From Streptomyces sp. AC1-42W (GTDB taxonomy: Bacteria > Actinomycetota > Actinomycetes > Streptomycetales > Streptomycetaceae), in contig NZ_QKWY01000001.1 of the NCBI RefSeq assembly GCF_003248355.1, positions 3,678,001-3,742,000 of the forward strand: a stretch of DNA of 64,000 nucleotides. Direction: 5' to 3'. Below, in pieces: positions 51,782 through 61,245 of this stretch (positions within the stretch are counted from its first letter, which is position 1; each line of letters begins with the position of its first letter). The position numbers and the translations under genes were made by a program. The notes under the pieces were generated by a model. That model was not told the origin of the DNA and ran no database searches. It worked only from the letters and a program-made list of their open reading frames with translations.

Positions 51782-53278
51782 GTGACCGGAGAACCCAACA
51801 CCCGTCTGTCGGACCTGTTCGGCCTGGCCGGCTGGTCCAAGGGCGAACTCGCGAGAATGGTGAACCGGAAGGCGGCGGCCCTGGGCCATCCGCAACTGGC
51901 CACCGACACCTCGCGCGTGAGGCGCTGGATCGAACTGGGGGAGTCCCCCCGTGATCCCGTGCCCAGAGTGCTGGCTGCTCTGTTCACCGAGCGGCTCGGC
52001 CGTGTCGTGACCATCGAGGACCTCGGGTTCGGCCGGCGCGGGCGTGTGGGGAAGCGGCGAGAGGCCGGGACGCAGGACAATCCCGACCGACTCCCGTGGG
52101 CGCCCGAACGGACGGCAGCGGTCCTCACCGAATTCACGGGAATGGACCTCATGCTCAACCGACGCGGCTTGGTGAGCGCGGGCGCCGCGCTCGCCGCCGG
52201 CTCCACCATCGCCGGCCCCATGCACGACTGGCTGCACACCGACCCCGTACTGGCCGCCGACGCCCCGCGCGCAGGCGATCCGGTGCACGCGGACCCCGCC
52301 GGTTTCGACCGGTACGAGGCCGCACCCATCGGCTCCGAGGAGATCGAGGCGCTGGAGCGCTCCGTGGAGGTGTTCCGCGCCTGGGACGCGTCCCACGGCG
52401 GCGGCCTCCAGCGCAAGGCCGTGGTGGGCCAGCTCAACGAGGTGGGCGGCATGCTCGCCTACCGCCACCCCGCCCACCTCCAGCAGCGCCTCTGGGGCGT
52501 CGCGGCCAACCTCGCCGTCCTGGCGGGGTGGATGTCCCACGACGTCGGCCTCGAACCCACGGCGCAGAAGTACTTCGTCATCGCCGCGCACGCGGCCCGC
52601 GAGGGCGGCGACCGTCCGCGGGCGGGCGAGGCCCTGTCCCGCGCGGCCCGCCAGATGGTCCACCTGGGCCGTCCCGACGACGCGCTGGACCTGATGAAAC
52701 TCGCCAAGTCCGGCTCGGGCGAGGACGTTCTGCCCCGCACCCAGGCGATGCTCTGCACCATCGAGGCGTGGGCGCAGGCGTCCATGGGCCGGGGCCAGGC
52801 CATGCGGCGCACCCTGGGCCGGGCGGAGGAGCTCTTCGTCTCGGACCGGAGCGACGTGCCCCCGCCCAGCTGGATGCAGATGTTCGACGAGGCCGACATG
52901 CACGGCATGCAGGCCCTGGCGTTCCGGACGCTCGCCGATCACGACCCCTCGGCGGCGGTCATCGCCCAGCGGCACGCCAAGCGGGCCCTGGAACTGCGCG
53001 CCGGAGGGCGCCAGCGGTCCAGGATCTTCGACTACATCTCGCTCGCCTCGGCCTGCTTCATCGCCGACGACCCGGAACAGGCCGACACCTACGCCCGGCT
53101 CGCCCTGGTCTCGATGGGGGAGACCTCCTCCCACCGGACCTGGGACCGGCTGCGCGAGATGTACCGGCTCACCGGCCAGTACGCGGGCTACGCGAAGATC
53201 GAGGACCTCCGCGAGGAGATCGAGATCTCACTGCCCCAGCAGCAGCGCGCCAAGAAGCCGAGGAGCACGGAGATCTGA
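51782..53278 (+). CDS. NsdA-like HTH/TPR developmental regulator
   Basis: A 498-residue regulator. The N-terminal part, LSDLFGLAGWSKGELARMVN then ALGHPQLATDTSRVRRWIEL, has the helix-turn-helix-like start of the NsdA family. The C-terminal 300 residues are tetratricopeptide-like helices (AQKYFVIAAHAAREGGDRPR, QRHAKRALELRAGG). In S. coelicolor NsdA represses sporulation and antibiotic production; paralogues occur, so I cannot say this is NsdA itself. GTG 51782 fits the family start. The direct repeats upstream may mediate control. Confidence 0.78.
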   Translation: MTGEPNTRLSDLFGLAGWSKGELARMVNRKAAALGHPQLATDTSRVRRWIELGESPRDPVPRVLAALFTERLGRVVTIEDLGFGRRGRVGKRREAGTQDNPDRLPWAPERTAAVLTEFTGMDLMLNRRGLVSAGAALAAGSTIAGPMHDWLHTDPVLAADAPRAGDPVHADPAGFDRYEAAPIGSEEIEALERSVEVFRAWDASHGGGLQRKAVVGQLNEVGGMLAYRHPAHLQQRLWGVAANLAVLAGWMSHDVGLEPTAQKYFVIAAHAAREGGDRPRAGEALSRAARQMVHLGRPDDALDLMKLAKSGSGEDVLPRTQAMLCTIEAWAQASMGRGQAMRRTLGRAEELFVSDRSDVPPPSWMQMFDEADMHGMQALAFRTLADHDPSAAVIAQRHAKRALELRAGGRQRSRIFDYISLASACFIADDPEQADTYARLALVSMGETSSHRTWDRLREMYRLTGQYAGYAKIEDLREEIEISLPQQQRAKKPRSTEI

Positions 53279-53305
53279 GGAGTTCGCTCTCCTACGCCCC
53301 GACTT

Positions 53306-54769
53306 CTATGCCCCGACGCGGGCGATCAGTACGCACGCGTCGTCCGGTCGTCCCATCCCGCCGAACTCCTCGGCGACGGCCCGTACGCACTCCTGTGCCG
53401 AACGGGCCCCGGCGAAGCGTGCGGCCAGTCCGAGCAGCCTTTCCGTACCCGTACCCGTACCCGTGTGCGTACCGCCGTGTCCGGCGGTGTCACGGGCCAG
53501 TCCCTCGGTGTGCAGCAGCAGCACGTCCCCGGGGAGCAGGCGCGCTTCGTCCTGCTCGTACACGACGCCGGAGGCGGCTCCGAGCAGCACCCCGTCCGGC
53601 GGGGGCAGCGGGCGTGCGGTGCCGGCGCGGAAGAGCAGCGGTGCGGGGTGTCCGGCCTGCGCCCAGTCCAGGGTGCGGGTCGCCGGGTCGAACCGGCAGC
53701 ACACGGCGCTGCCCAGGGCCGGCTGAATGGAGGTTTCCAGTAACTGATTGAGATGGCCGAGCAGGGGGCCGGGGGCGACACCGGCGACCGCCATGCCGCG
53801 CACCGCTCCCATGACCACGGCCATGGCGGAGGTGGCCTGGATGCCGTGGCCGGTCAGATCGCCGACGGTGAGCAGGGTCCTGCCGTCCGGCAGTTCCATG
53901 GCGTCGTACCAGCCGCCGCCGACCGGGGCGTTCGTCTCCGCCGGCAGATAGTGGGCGGCGATGTCCAGCGCGCCCGGACCGCGGTCGGGGAGCCGGAGGG
54001 AGGTCTGCCAGGGCGGGAGCACGGCTTCCTTCAGCTCCACCGCGATCCGGCGTTCGGTGCCGGCGATGTGCTCCTCGCGGCGCAGCGACTCATGGCTGCG
54101 GCGCACCGCGCGCTGGCTGCGGCGCAGGGCGCTGACGTCGCGCAGGACGGCCCACATGGAAGCGGTGCGGCCGTCCGTGTCGAGCACGGGTTCGCCCAGC
54201 ATGTGCAGGGTGCGCACCCGGCCGTCGGTGTGCCTGATGCGGAACTCGCCGTCTATCGGCTTGCCGTCCACCAGGCAGTCCGTGACGAGCGCGGTGAGCA
54301 GGGGCTGGTCCTCGGGGAGCAGCCGGGAGGGCAGCGCGTCGAGTGTCAGCCCGCCCGCCTCCGGGGCCCGCCCGAAGATCCGGAACAGCTCGTCGGACCA
54401 GCTGACCTCGTCCGTGAGCAGATTCCACTCGGCGCTGCCCACCCGGCCGATCAGGGAGCCGGCGGGTTCCTTCGGGTCCGCCCCCGGGCCGTCCTCGGGC
54501 GGGGGCGGCGCGGAGGCTTCCCCGGGCGGGCCCTCCCGGAGCTGGCCGAGGTGGGCGCCGAGATCGTCCAGGTGGTGCACGGCCAGATCGCACAGGGCCC
54601 GCTGCCAGCGCATCCGGGCGTCGTCCTCGGCCTCGTCCACGCGCGCGGCGTCGCGCCGTACCGCGTCCACGTCGCCGCGCAACCGGCGCGTCCGGTCGAT
54701 GAGGGCATCGACGGCATCGCGCTCGGGCGGGTGTGGTGCGGGGCGGTCCGCAGAGCGGGGGGACGGCAT
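53306..54769 (-). CDS. PAS and SpoIIE (PP2C) domain phosphatase
   Basis: A 487-residue protein phosphatase of the SpoIIE/RsbU type. Residues 1-95 are helical. A PAS domain follows (about 105-235), with FRIRHTDGRVRTLHMLGEPV. The PP2C domain (about 270-487) has the metal motifs GGGWYDAMELPDGR and LTVGDLTGHG. It probably dephosphorylates an anti-sigma antagonist. Near the C-terminus is a GTGTGT stretch encoded by a CCGTAC-type hexamer repeat. No partner anti-sigma factor is adjacent. Confidence 0.93.
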   Translation of the reverse strand: MPSPRSADRPAPHPPERDAVDALIDRTRRLRGDVDAVRRDAARVDEAEDDARMRWQRALCDLAVHHLDDLGAHLGQLREGPPGEASAPPPPEDGPGADPKEPAGSLIGRVGSAEWNLLTDEVSWSDELFRIFGRAPEAGGLTLDALPSRLLPEDQPLLTALVTDCLVDGKPIDGEFRIRHTDGRVRTLHMLGEPVLDTDGRTASMWAVLRDVSALRRSQRAVRRSHESLRREEHIAGTERRIAVELKEAVLPPWQTSLRLPDRGPGALDIAAHYLPAETNAPVGGGWYDAMELPDGRTLLTVGDLTGHGIQATSAMAVVMGAVRGMAVAGVAPGPLLGHLNQLLETSIQPALGSAVCCRFDPATRTLDWAQAGHPAPLLFRAGTARPLPPPDGVLLGAASGVVYEQDEARLLPGDVLLLHTEGLARDTAGHGGTHTGTGTGTERLLGLAARFAGARSAQECVRAVAEEFGGMGRPDDACVLIARVGA

Positions 54770-55118
54770 GGAGGACTCCGATACAGGGCGGTACAACCAG
54801 TGACGAAGGGTGGACCGGATACGACTTTCGCACAGCCGGAAGGGGCTCGTAAGCGGTTTGGCAACACTCGATGGCTTCTTGCATCCGGCATATGCCAGCG
54901 GCTGACCATGGCCCACCTTTTCTCGAACACCCTTGCTGTTTACGGCGGTTGGTGCAAGTCGAGCGGTGTGCGACCGGCTTTCGGGCGGGGGCGCGCGGCC
55001 GGCTTCCGCGCGGCGCGCGCCCGTGCACTGGATCACAGTCGAGGGGGGAGGCTGCCGGGAACACCAGGCAGTGGTTTATCGTTCACCTATATGCGGGCGA
55101 TGTTCCGAACGTCCGCCT
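54770..55118. other. 349-base non-coding region
   Basis: This gap separates the SpoIIE phosphatase start from the DUF1275 gene stop, both on the minus strand. It is less GC-rich than the flanks in the first 200 bases and probably contains the phosphatase promoter. A GGCATATGCC palindrome is at about 54887. I find no RNA gene, credible small gene or clear terminator hairpin. Confidence 0.6.
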
Positions 55119-55799
55119 TCAAGCCGCCCCGGCTGGATTCCCCCGATCCGGCCGGGGCTTCCCCTTTCCCGCCGCCAGGGCCTCCACCAGGAGCGCCGCC
55201 CCCGCGAGCACCGCGGCCGTCACCCCGCCGGACGCCGGCCAGAACCGCACCGCCAGCGCCGCGACCGCGGCCCCCGCCACCGCCGCCGCCAGCCGCCCCG
55301 CGGTCCAGCCGTCCTCACCGCGCCACGCCCGCTCACCCGCCAGCCGGCCCACCAGCGACGTCAGCGTGCCCGTGAAGTAGTTCGTGGGCGTCGCCCGCGC
55401 CCGCCCCTGGATACCCATCGCCAGCCCCAGCAGCACCAGCAGCCCCAGCCGCTCCGTCTCCGACGCCACCACCCCGGCCGCCCACAGCCAGGCCCCCGCC
55501 GCCAGCAGCACCACTTCCGCCAGCAGCATCAGCGGCACCCGCCGCCACACCCGCTCGCCCGCCAGCGCCGCCCCCGCCACCCCGCACCCGTACGAGACCA
55601 GCGCGGTGACCACCCGCAGCGCCACCCCGTGCTCCCCGGCCCCGGCGGCCGCCGCCCCCAGCAGCACCAGGTTCCCGGTCATCACCCCGGCGAAGACCTG
55701 ACCCACGCAGAGGAACACGAACGCGTCCGCCGCCCCGGACGCCGCCGACAGCAGCACCAGCGCGGTACGCGGCCCCGCGCCCCGGCCCACCGCCCTCAC
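55119..55799 (-). CDS. DUF1275 (YoaK) family membrane protein
   Basis: A 226-residue integral membrane protein with about six helices. It starts RTALVLLSAASGAADAFVFL, then GQVFAGVMTGNLVLLGAAAA, which is the family signature. GRARATPTNYFTGTLTSLVG is the conserved central loop. Function unknown, perhaps transport. GTG 55799 overlaps the stop of the photolyase gene (GTGA), so it is translated by coupling. Confidence 0.88.
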   Translation of the reverse strand: MRAVGRGAGPRTALVLLSAASGAADAFVFLCVGQVFAGVMTGNLVLLGAAAAGAGEHGVALRVVTALVSYGCGVAGAALAGERVWRRVPLMLLAEVVLLAAGAWLWAAGVVASETERLGLLVLLGLAMGIQGRARATPTNYFTGTLTSLVGRLAGERAWRGEDGWTAGRLAAAVAGAAVAALAVRFWPASGGVTAAVLAGAALLVEALAAGKGKPRPDRGNPAGAA

Positions 55800-57169
55800 T
55801 CCAGTCCACGCGCACGCCGGAACCGGTCCAGCCCCTCGGCCAGCTCCACCACCGGCTCCGGATACTCCAGCCGCTCCCGCTCCTCCCCGGCCAGCTTCCA
55901 CGGCTCGTGCACCGCGGACCCGGCCACCGCGGCCAGCTCCGGCACCCAGCGCCGTACGTACGCCCCGTCCGGGTCGAGCCGCCGGCCCTGCGCCACCGGA
56001 TTCAGCACCCGGTTGGGCCGGCTGTCCGTCCCGGTCCCGGCCATCCACTGCCAGTTCAGCTGGTTGTCGGCGATGTCGCCGTCCACCAGGAGGTCCAAGA
56101 AGTGCCGGGCGCCGACGCGCCAGTCCACGTACAGCGTCTTGGTCAGGAAGGAGGCGGTGAGCAGCCGGCCCCGGTTGTGCATCCAGCCCTCGTGGCGCAG
56201 CTGGCGCATCGCGGCGTCGACCACCGGATAGCCGGTGCGCCCCCGCCGCCACGCCTCGATCTCCGCGGCCGCCTCCGGCTCGGAGCGCCACCGGTCGTGC
56301 TTGGTCCGGTAGTCCTCGCGCGACGCGGCCGGGCGGGCGGCGAGGACCTGGTGGTGGAACTCGCGCCAGCACAGCTGCCGCACGAACGCCTCGGCCCCGG
56401 CGCCGCCCGTCTCCCGCGCCCTGTGCACCAGTTCGACGGGGGAGAGGGTGCCGAAGTGCAGATGCGGCGAGAGGCGCGAGGTGGCATCGGCCGCGAGATC
56501 GTCGCTCCGCTCCGCGTACGCCTCCAGGCCACCGCGCCGCCACGCGGCGAACGCCTTGCGCGCCGCCCGCTCACCGCCCTCCGCCAGCCCTTCCGACACC
56601 CCGTCCACGGCGGCGCGCGCCGGGATCTCCTCCGACCGGGGCCCGCTCGGCACCCGGACCGCCCTCGGCGCGCCGAACACCTCGCGCAGCCGCTCCCCGG
56701 ACCAGCGCCTGAAGTACGGCGTGAACACGGCGAAATGGTCCGAGGCGGCGGGCGTCACCGCGCCCGGCGCGACCGCGGTGACCACCCCGTCGTGCACGCG
56801 CAGCCGGCGCCCGGCGGACTCCAGCGCCGCGCGCAGCCGTTCCTCGCGGCGACGGGCGTAGCCACTGATGTCCGCCGCGACATGCACCTCGTCCGCACCG
56901 GTCTCGGCGGCGATCGCGCACACCTCGGCGGCCACGTCCCCGGACCGCACGACGAGCCGGCCGCCCCGGTCGCGCAGCCCGGCGTCCAGGTCGCGCAGAC
57001 AGTCGGCGAGGAAGGCGCGCCGGTTGGGCACACCGAACCCGGCCGCCTCGATCGCGTCGTCCCGCACGAACAGCGGCACGACCTCGTCGGCGGACGCGAG
57101 CGCGGCGCGCAGCGGCGGATGGTCGTGCAGACGGAGATCGGCGGTGAACAGGACGACCGCGACGGTCAT
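55796..57169 (-). CDS. phr: Deoxyribodipyrimidine photolyase
   Basis: A 457-residue DNA repair flavoenzyme of the CPD class I type. The N-terminal alpha/beta antenna domain starts VAVVLFTADLRLHDHPPLRA. The FAD domain has CWREFHHQVLAARP, WMHNRGRLLTASFL and DWRVGARHFLDLLVDGDIAD. TGTDSRPNRVLNP is the conserved end. Light-driven repair of UV dimers fits a soil actinomycete. The gene is the first of a pair with the DUF1275 gene. Confidence 0.95.
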   Translation of the reverse strand: MTVAVVLFTADLRLHDHPPLRAALASADEVVPLFVRDDAIEAAGFGVPNRRAFLADCLRDLDAGLRDRGGRLVVRSGDVAAEVCAIAAETGADEVHVAADISGYARRREERLRAALESAGRRLRVHDGVVTAVAPGAVTPAASDHFAVFTPYFRRWSGERLREVFGAPRAVRVPSGPRSEEIPARAAVDGVSEGLAEGGERAARKAFAAWRRGGLEAYAERSDDLAADATSRLSPHLHFGTLSPVELVHRARETGGAGAEAFVRQLCWREFHHQVLAARPAASREDYRTKHDRWRSEPEAAAEIEAWRRGRTGYPVVDAAMRQLRHEGWMHNRGRLLTASFLTKTLYVDWRVGARHFLDLLVDGDIADNQLNWQWMAGTGTDSRPNRVLNPVAQGRRLDPDGAYVRRWVPELAAVAGSAVHEPWKLAGEERERLEYPEPVVELAEGLDRFRRARGLE

Positions 57170-57235
57170 GGCGCAACTCCCAAGGGGCCGGGGACAGCCA
57201 TGCTGCCGTCACCCGGCCGCCTTCGGACGCGACGC

Positions 57236-58765
57236 TCAGGGCGACACCGCGGGTACCGCCCGTCCGGGTGACGTACCGGTCTCGGCCGCCCGGGCGATGT
57301 TGCGCGCCATCCCGCCGAACACCACGGCGTGGAACGGCGAGACGCTCCACCAGTAGGCGTGGCCCAGCAGCCCGTGCGGATGGAACAGGGCCCGCTGCCG
57401 GTAGCGCACCCGGCCCCGCCCGTCCCGCTCCACGTACATCTCCAGCCAGGCGAGTCCCGGCAGCCGCATCTCCGCGCGCAGCCGCAGCAGCCGCCCCGGT
57501 TCGATCTCCTCGACCCGCCAGAAGTCCAGCGAGTCGCCCACCCGCAGCCGCTCGGTGTCGCGCCGGCCGCGCCGCAGGCCGACACCGCCCACCAGCCGGT
57601 CGAGCCAGCCGCGCACCGCCCACGCCGGCGGGAAGGAGTACCAGCCGTTCTCCCCGCCGATGCCCTCGATCACCCGCCACAGCGCCTCCGGCGAGGCGTC
57701 CACGGCACGTTCGCGTACATCCGTGTACAGGCTGCCGCCCGCCCAGTCGGGGTCGGTGGGCAGCGGATCGCTCGGCACACCGGGCACCGCGGCGGAGGAC
57801 CAGCGGGTGGTCACCCGGGCCTCCCGGATGCGCTGGAGCGCCAGCCGCAGCGCGGTGTTCAGCGAGAACGGCTGCCCCGCCCCGTCCGGGACGTAGCCCG
57901 CGATGTCGTGCTCCCGGCACACCACCTCGTAGCGCAGCGACTCGGCGAGCGGCCGCGCGATCGGCGCAGGGACGGGCGTGATCAGCCCGATCCAGTGGCT
58001 GGAGAGTCCCGGCGTCAGCATCGGCACGGGCAGGATCAGCCGGTGCGGCAACTCCGCGACCTCCGCGTACCGCTGCATCATGTCGCGGTACGTGAGCACA
58101 TCGGGGCCGCCGATGTCGAACGCGCGGTTCACCTCCGCGGGCATACGGGCGCTGCCCACCAGATAGCGCAGCACATCGCGCACGGCGATGGGCTGGATGC
58201 GCGTCGACACCCAGCTCGGCGTCACCATGACCGGCAGCCGCTCCGTGAGATAGCGCAGCATCTCGAAGGAGGCGGAACCCGAGCCGATGATGACCGCGGC
58301 CCGCAGCGCGGCGGTCGGCACACCGGAGTCCAGCAGGATGCGGCCGACCTCGGCGCGCGAGCGCAGATGCGGCGACAGCTCGCGCTCCGGGACGCCCTCG
58401 GGGGTGAGCCCGCCCAGATAGACGATCCGGCCGACCCCCGCGGCCCGGGCCCGCTCCGCGAACGCCGCGGCGGCCCGCCGGTCGGTCTCCTCGAAGTCGG
58501 CGCCCGACGTCAGCGCGTGCACCAGGTAGTACGCCACGTCGATGCCGTCCATCGCCGGGTCGAGGGACGCCGCGTCCGTGACATCGCCCCGGACGGTCTC
58601 CACCTCCCCGGCCCACGGCTGGTCGCGCAGCTTCTCCGGGGTCCGGGCCAGACACCGCACCCGGTGCCCGGCGGCCAGCAGCTCCGGGACCAGCCGGCCG
58701 CCGATGTAGCCGGTGGCCCCGGTCACCAGACAGCTGAGAGGAGCATGGGCATGGTCGTCCGTCAT
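57236..58765 (-). CDS. NAD(P)-binding SDR plus DUF2867 protein
   Basis: A 509-residue protein. Residues 1-300 are an atypical SDR (NmrA-like) domain with VTGATGYIGGRLVPELLAAG. IVYLGGLTPEG and SFEMLRYLTERLPVMVTP are further family landmarks. Residues about 340-500 are a DUF2867 domain, a START-like fold (WRVEEIEPGRLLRLRAEMRL). Length and order match the usual SDR-DUF2867 fusion. Its role is unknown, perhaps quinone or lipid related. Confidence 0.88.
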   Translation of the reverse strand: MTDDHAHAPLSCLVTGATGYIGGRLVPELLAAGHRVRCLARTPEKLRDQPWAGEVETVRGDVTDAASLDPAMDGIDVAYYLVHALTSGADFEETDRRAAAAFAERARAAGVGRIVYLGGLTPEGVPERELSPHLRSRAEVGRILLDSGVPTAALRAAVIIGSGSASFEMLRYLTERLPVMVTPSWVSTRIQPIAVRDVLRYLVGSARMPAEVNRAFDIGGPDVLTYRDMMQRYAEVAELPHRLILPVPMLTPGLSSHWIGLITPVPAPIARPLAESLRYEVVCREHDIAGYVPDGAGQPFSLNTALRLALQRIREARVTTRWSSAAVPGVPSDPLPTDPDWAGGSLYTDVRERAVDASPEALWRVIEGIGGENGWYSFPPAWAVRGWLDRLVGGVGLRRGRRDTERLRVGDSLDFWRVEEIEPGRLLRLRAEMRLPGLAWLEMYVERDGRGRVRYRQRALFHPHGLLGHAYWWSVSPFHAVVFGGMARNIARAAETGTSPGRAVPAVSP

Positions 58766-58939
58766 CGGACCTCCGCATCACCGGGTCGAGCCCCGTCGCG
58801 ACCAGTCTGGTGCCCGTGCCGCCGCCCCGCACGGCGGGTCCGCCCCCGCCCGGCCGGCGACCCGATCGGCCCGCGGCCGATTGCGGGCCGCGCCCGCGGG
58901 CCCGACGGTGGGGACCACACCCGCCGGAAGAGGAGCGAC

Positions 58940-59722
58940 ATGTCGGACGCCCAGTGGAGCCCGGTGCCACGCGCGGGGGACGCGGACGAGTTCCTGCCCG
59001 TGCTGGACCTCGTCGAACCGGCCCGCCAGCGGCGCCTCACCGTCCTGTTCCGGCTGCTCCTGCTGATCCCGCACGCCGTCGTGCTGGTCGTCCTGGAGAT
59101 CGCGGCCTTCTTCACCCTGATCTTCGGCTGGTTCGCCGCCCTCGCCCTCGCCCGGCTGCCCGGCCCCGTCCACCGCTTCCTCGCCCAGGTCCTGGCGTAC
59201 CGGACCAGAGTGGGCGCGAGCGCCATGCTGCTCATCGACAGCTACCCGCCCTTCACCCTGGCCCAGCCCGCGGACCACCCCGTCCGCATCGACGTCCGGC
59301 CGACCCGGCTGAACCGGCTCGCCGTCTTCTTCCGGGCGGCCCTGGTCATCCCCGCCGCGATCGTGCAGGGCCTGCTCACGTCCGGCTGGTCGGCCCTGGC
59401 GGTCCTGTGGTGGCTGATCACCCTGATCCTCGGCCGCATGCCCCGCCCCCTGTTCGAGGCCACCGCGGCGACCCTGCGCTACGAGATGCGGGTCTCCGCC
59501 TACTTCTCGCTGCTCACCCCGGCCTACCCCAAGGGACTCTTCGGCGAGGACGCCCTCGCCGTGCCGCAGGGCCGGCCGCGCTCCGCCACCCGGCCACTGG
59601 TCGTGAGCGGCGCGGGCAAGGCCATGCTGGTCCTCTACCTGGTCCTCGGGGTCATCGGCGGCGTCACCACGTCCGCGACCCGCTCCACCACGGACGACAC
59701 CGGCTACAGCCTGCGGCCGTAA
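58940..59722 (+). CDS. DUF4389 domain membrane protein
   Basis: A 260-residue membrane protein. The first helix region is LTVLFRLLLLIPHAVVLVVL; more helices follow, including FRAALVIPAAIVQGLLTSGW and LAVLWWLITLILGR, with a last one at KAMLVLYLVLGVIGGV. RYEMRVSAYFSLLTPAYP is the family motif. AAGAGGAG lies about 5 bases before ATG 58940. Function unknown. Confidence 0.88.
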   Translation: MSDAQWSPVPRAGDADEFLPVLDLVEPARQRRLTVLFRLLLLIPHAVVLVVLEIAAFFTLIFGWFAALALARLPGPVHRFLAQVLAYRTRVGASAMLLIDSYPPFTLAQPADHPVRIDVRPTRLNRLAVFFRAALVIPAAIVQGLLTSGWSALAVLWWLITLILGRMPRPLFEATAATLRYEMRVSAYFSLLTPAYPKGLFGEDALAVPQGRPRSATRPLVVSGAGKAMLVLYLVLGVIGGVTTSATRSTTDDTGYSLRP

Positions 59723-59961
59723 ACCGCTCGTACGAAAGGCCGTTCACCGGGCATGATCGCCGAGTACGCGCGCCACCTCGGCCACGCCGACCTGGTCCGC
59801 GAGCGGCTGGACGGAGCCACCGGTGACTGACCCGGCCGGGCGGCGCGGCGACACGCGACCGGGCGGATTATCCCGCGGGCGGCAGCCGTTGAGGCGATGA
59901 TGAGATGTCACGGCGTGCCGGACGCCGCGGCCCGACGACAAGCGACGATGGGAATGAACGC

Positions 59962-60408
59962 ATGCCTCTCCAGGGCGAGTACGAGCCGAGTCCCGCACAG
60001 TGGGTTCGCGACCAGGTCGAGCAGTACGAGAGCTCGGGCGGTACGGAGGGCACGACGATGCGCGGCATGCCGGTCATCGTCCTGACGACCATCGGCGCCA
60101 AGAGCGGGAAGATCCGCAAGACCCCCCTCATGCGCGTCGAGCACGACGGCCTGTACGCCGTGGTCGCCTCCCAGGGCGGCGCCCCCACGCACCCCGTCTG
60201 GTACCACAACCTCCGGGCCGACCCGCGCGCCGAGCTCCAGGACGGGCCGGTGCGCCGGGACATGACGGCTCGTGAGGTGACCGGCGAGGAGAAGGCCCAG
60301 TGGTGGGAGCGGGCCGTCGAGGCGTTCCCCGACTACGCCGACTACCAGCGGAAGACCGACCGGGAGATCCCGGTCCTCGTCCTGGAACCCGTCGACGGCG
60401 GCCACTGA
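59962..60408 (+). CDS. Ddn-family F420/deazaflavin-dependent nitroreductase
   Basis: A 148-residue split-barrel protein of the Ddn/FDOR-A type. Family motifs are [20 protein letters not shown], then [20 protein letters not shown] and [13 protein letters not shown]. Such proteins use F420H2 for reductions, and some act on nitroimidazoles in mycobacteria. ATG 59962 fits the family start. No F420 genes are in the window, but streptomycetes make F420. Confidence 0.9.
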   Translation: MPLQGEYEPSPAQWVRDQVEQYESSGGTEGTTMRGMPVIVLTTIGAKSGKIRKTPLMRVEHDGLYAVVASQGGAPTHPVWYHNLRADPRAELQDGPVRRDMTAREVTGEEKAQWWERAVEAFPDYADYQRKTDREIPVLVLEPVDGGH

Positions 60409-60477
60409 CCGCGTCGGGATAGTGTCCGGCTCGGCCCCCTGAGTGGTCGGGGCCGAGCGGAAGGATGCCAGGACCAG

Positions 60478-60882
60478 ATGACAGACAATTCCGACCTCGT
60501 CGCCTTCGTACGAGCACGCCTGGACGAGGAGGAGGATCTCGCGCGGGCGGCCGGCGGCGAGCGCTGGCGCTGCCCGGCCGACATCCCCGGCGAGATCCAC
60601 GACCGCAGCGGCGCGATCGCCTTCACCCTGCGCGCGCACGGCCACGAGTACGACCGGCACATCGGCCGGCAGGACCCGGCCCGCACGATCCAGCGCATCG
60701 AGACCCAGCGGGTGCTCCTCGACGAGTACGCGGAAGTCGCCGCGCTCGACGTGGACCGGCCGGAGCGCGACTTCGCGTCCGGCCGGGCCTTCGGGCTCGG
60801 CTTCGCGGTCCGCCAGCTGGCCGCCGAGAACGCCGGCCACCCCGACTACCAGGTGAAGTGGCTGCCCCGCTTCACCCAGTAG
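60478..60882 (+). CDS. DUF6221 family protein
   Basis: A 134-residue protein with the opening of this Streptomyces family: NSDLVAFVRARLDEEEDLAR, then RDPARTIQRIETQRVLLDEY-like text here (QDPARTIQRIETQRVLLDEY). Family members are often phage-linked or near plasmid genes, but nothing mobile is seen here. The C-terminal HPDYQVKWLPRFT is conserved. Function unknown. Confidence 0.85.
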   Translation: MTDNSDLVAFVRARLDEEEDLARAAGGERWRCPADIPGEIHDRSGAIAFTLRAHGHEYDRHIGRQDPARTIQRIETQRVLLDEYAEVAALDVDRPERDFASGRAFGLGFAVRQLAAENAGHPDYQVKWLPRFTQ

Positions 60883-60909
60883 CGGACCCGCCGCCGGCTC
60901 CGGGGCGGC

Positions 60910-61098
60910 TCAGAGCGCGTTCGTCCCGTGATCGCCCTTGGTGGTCACCTGGTCGCTCCGCTCCTGGAGCCGGCGCGCCTTGTCCATCAGCCGCTGCCGC
61001 TCCCGCGCGTCGGGGGCGCGATCGGCGGCCTCCCGCATCTCCCGCGCCTTGGCCCGGATGCGCTCCGCCCGGCCGCCCGTCTCGTCCGCAACGCTCAT
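60910..61098 (-). CDS. DUF6381 family small protein
   Basis: A 62-residue, charged, helix-forming protein (RAERIRAKAREMREAADRA, then RQRLMDKARRLQERSDQVTT). It lies in a long open frame that is otherwise a shadow of other genes; the family text identifies the true part. ATG 61098 has GGGAGTG upstream. It is divergent from the GlxA regulator. Function unknown. Confidence 0.75.
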   Translation of the reverse strand: MSVADETGGRAERIRAKAREMREAADRAPDARERQRLMDKARRLQERSDQVTTKGDHGTNAL

Positions 61099-61245
61099 GA
61101 TCACTCCCGGTCTCGTAGGAGAGCCCACCCCTCCAGCGAAGCAGCGCGCCCGCGCCTCCGCATCCCGAACGGGGGCCGGTGCGGTGTCCGAATGTGACAG
61201 GGAACCGTCATTGCGGCCACCGTCCCGGTTGACGACGATGGACCC

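Noticed and set aside
57329..58939. Upstream part of a 797-codon plus-strand frame
   Set aside because: Only the last 260 codons (from ATG 58940) match a real protein, DUF4389. The rest is antisense to the SDR-DUF2867 gene.
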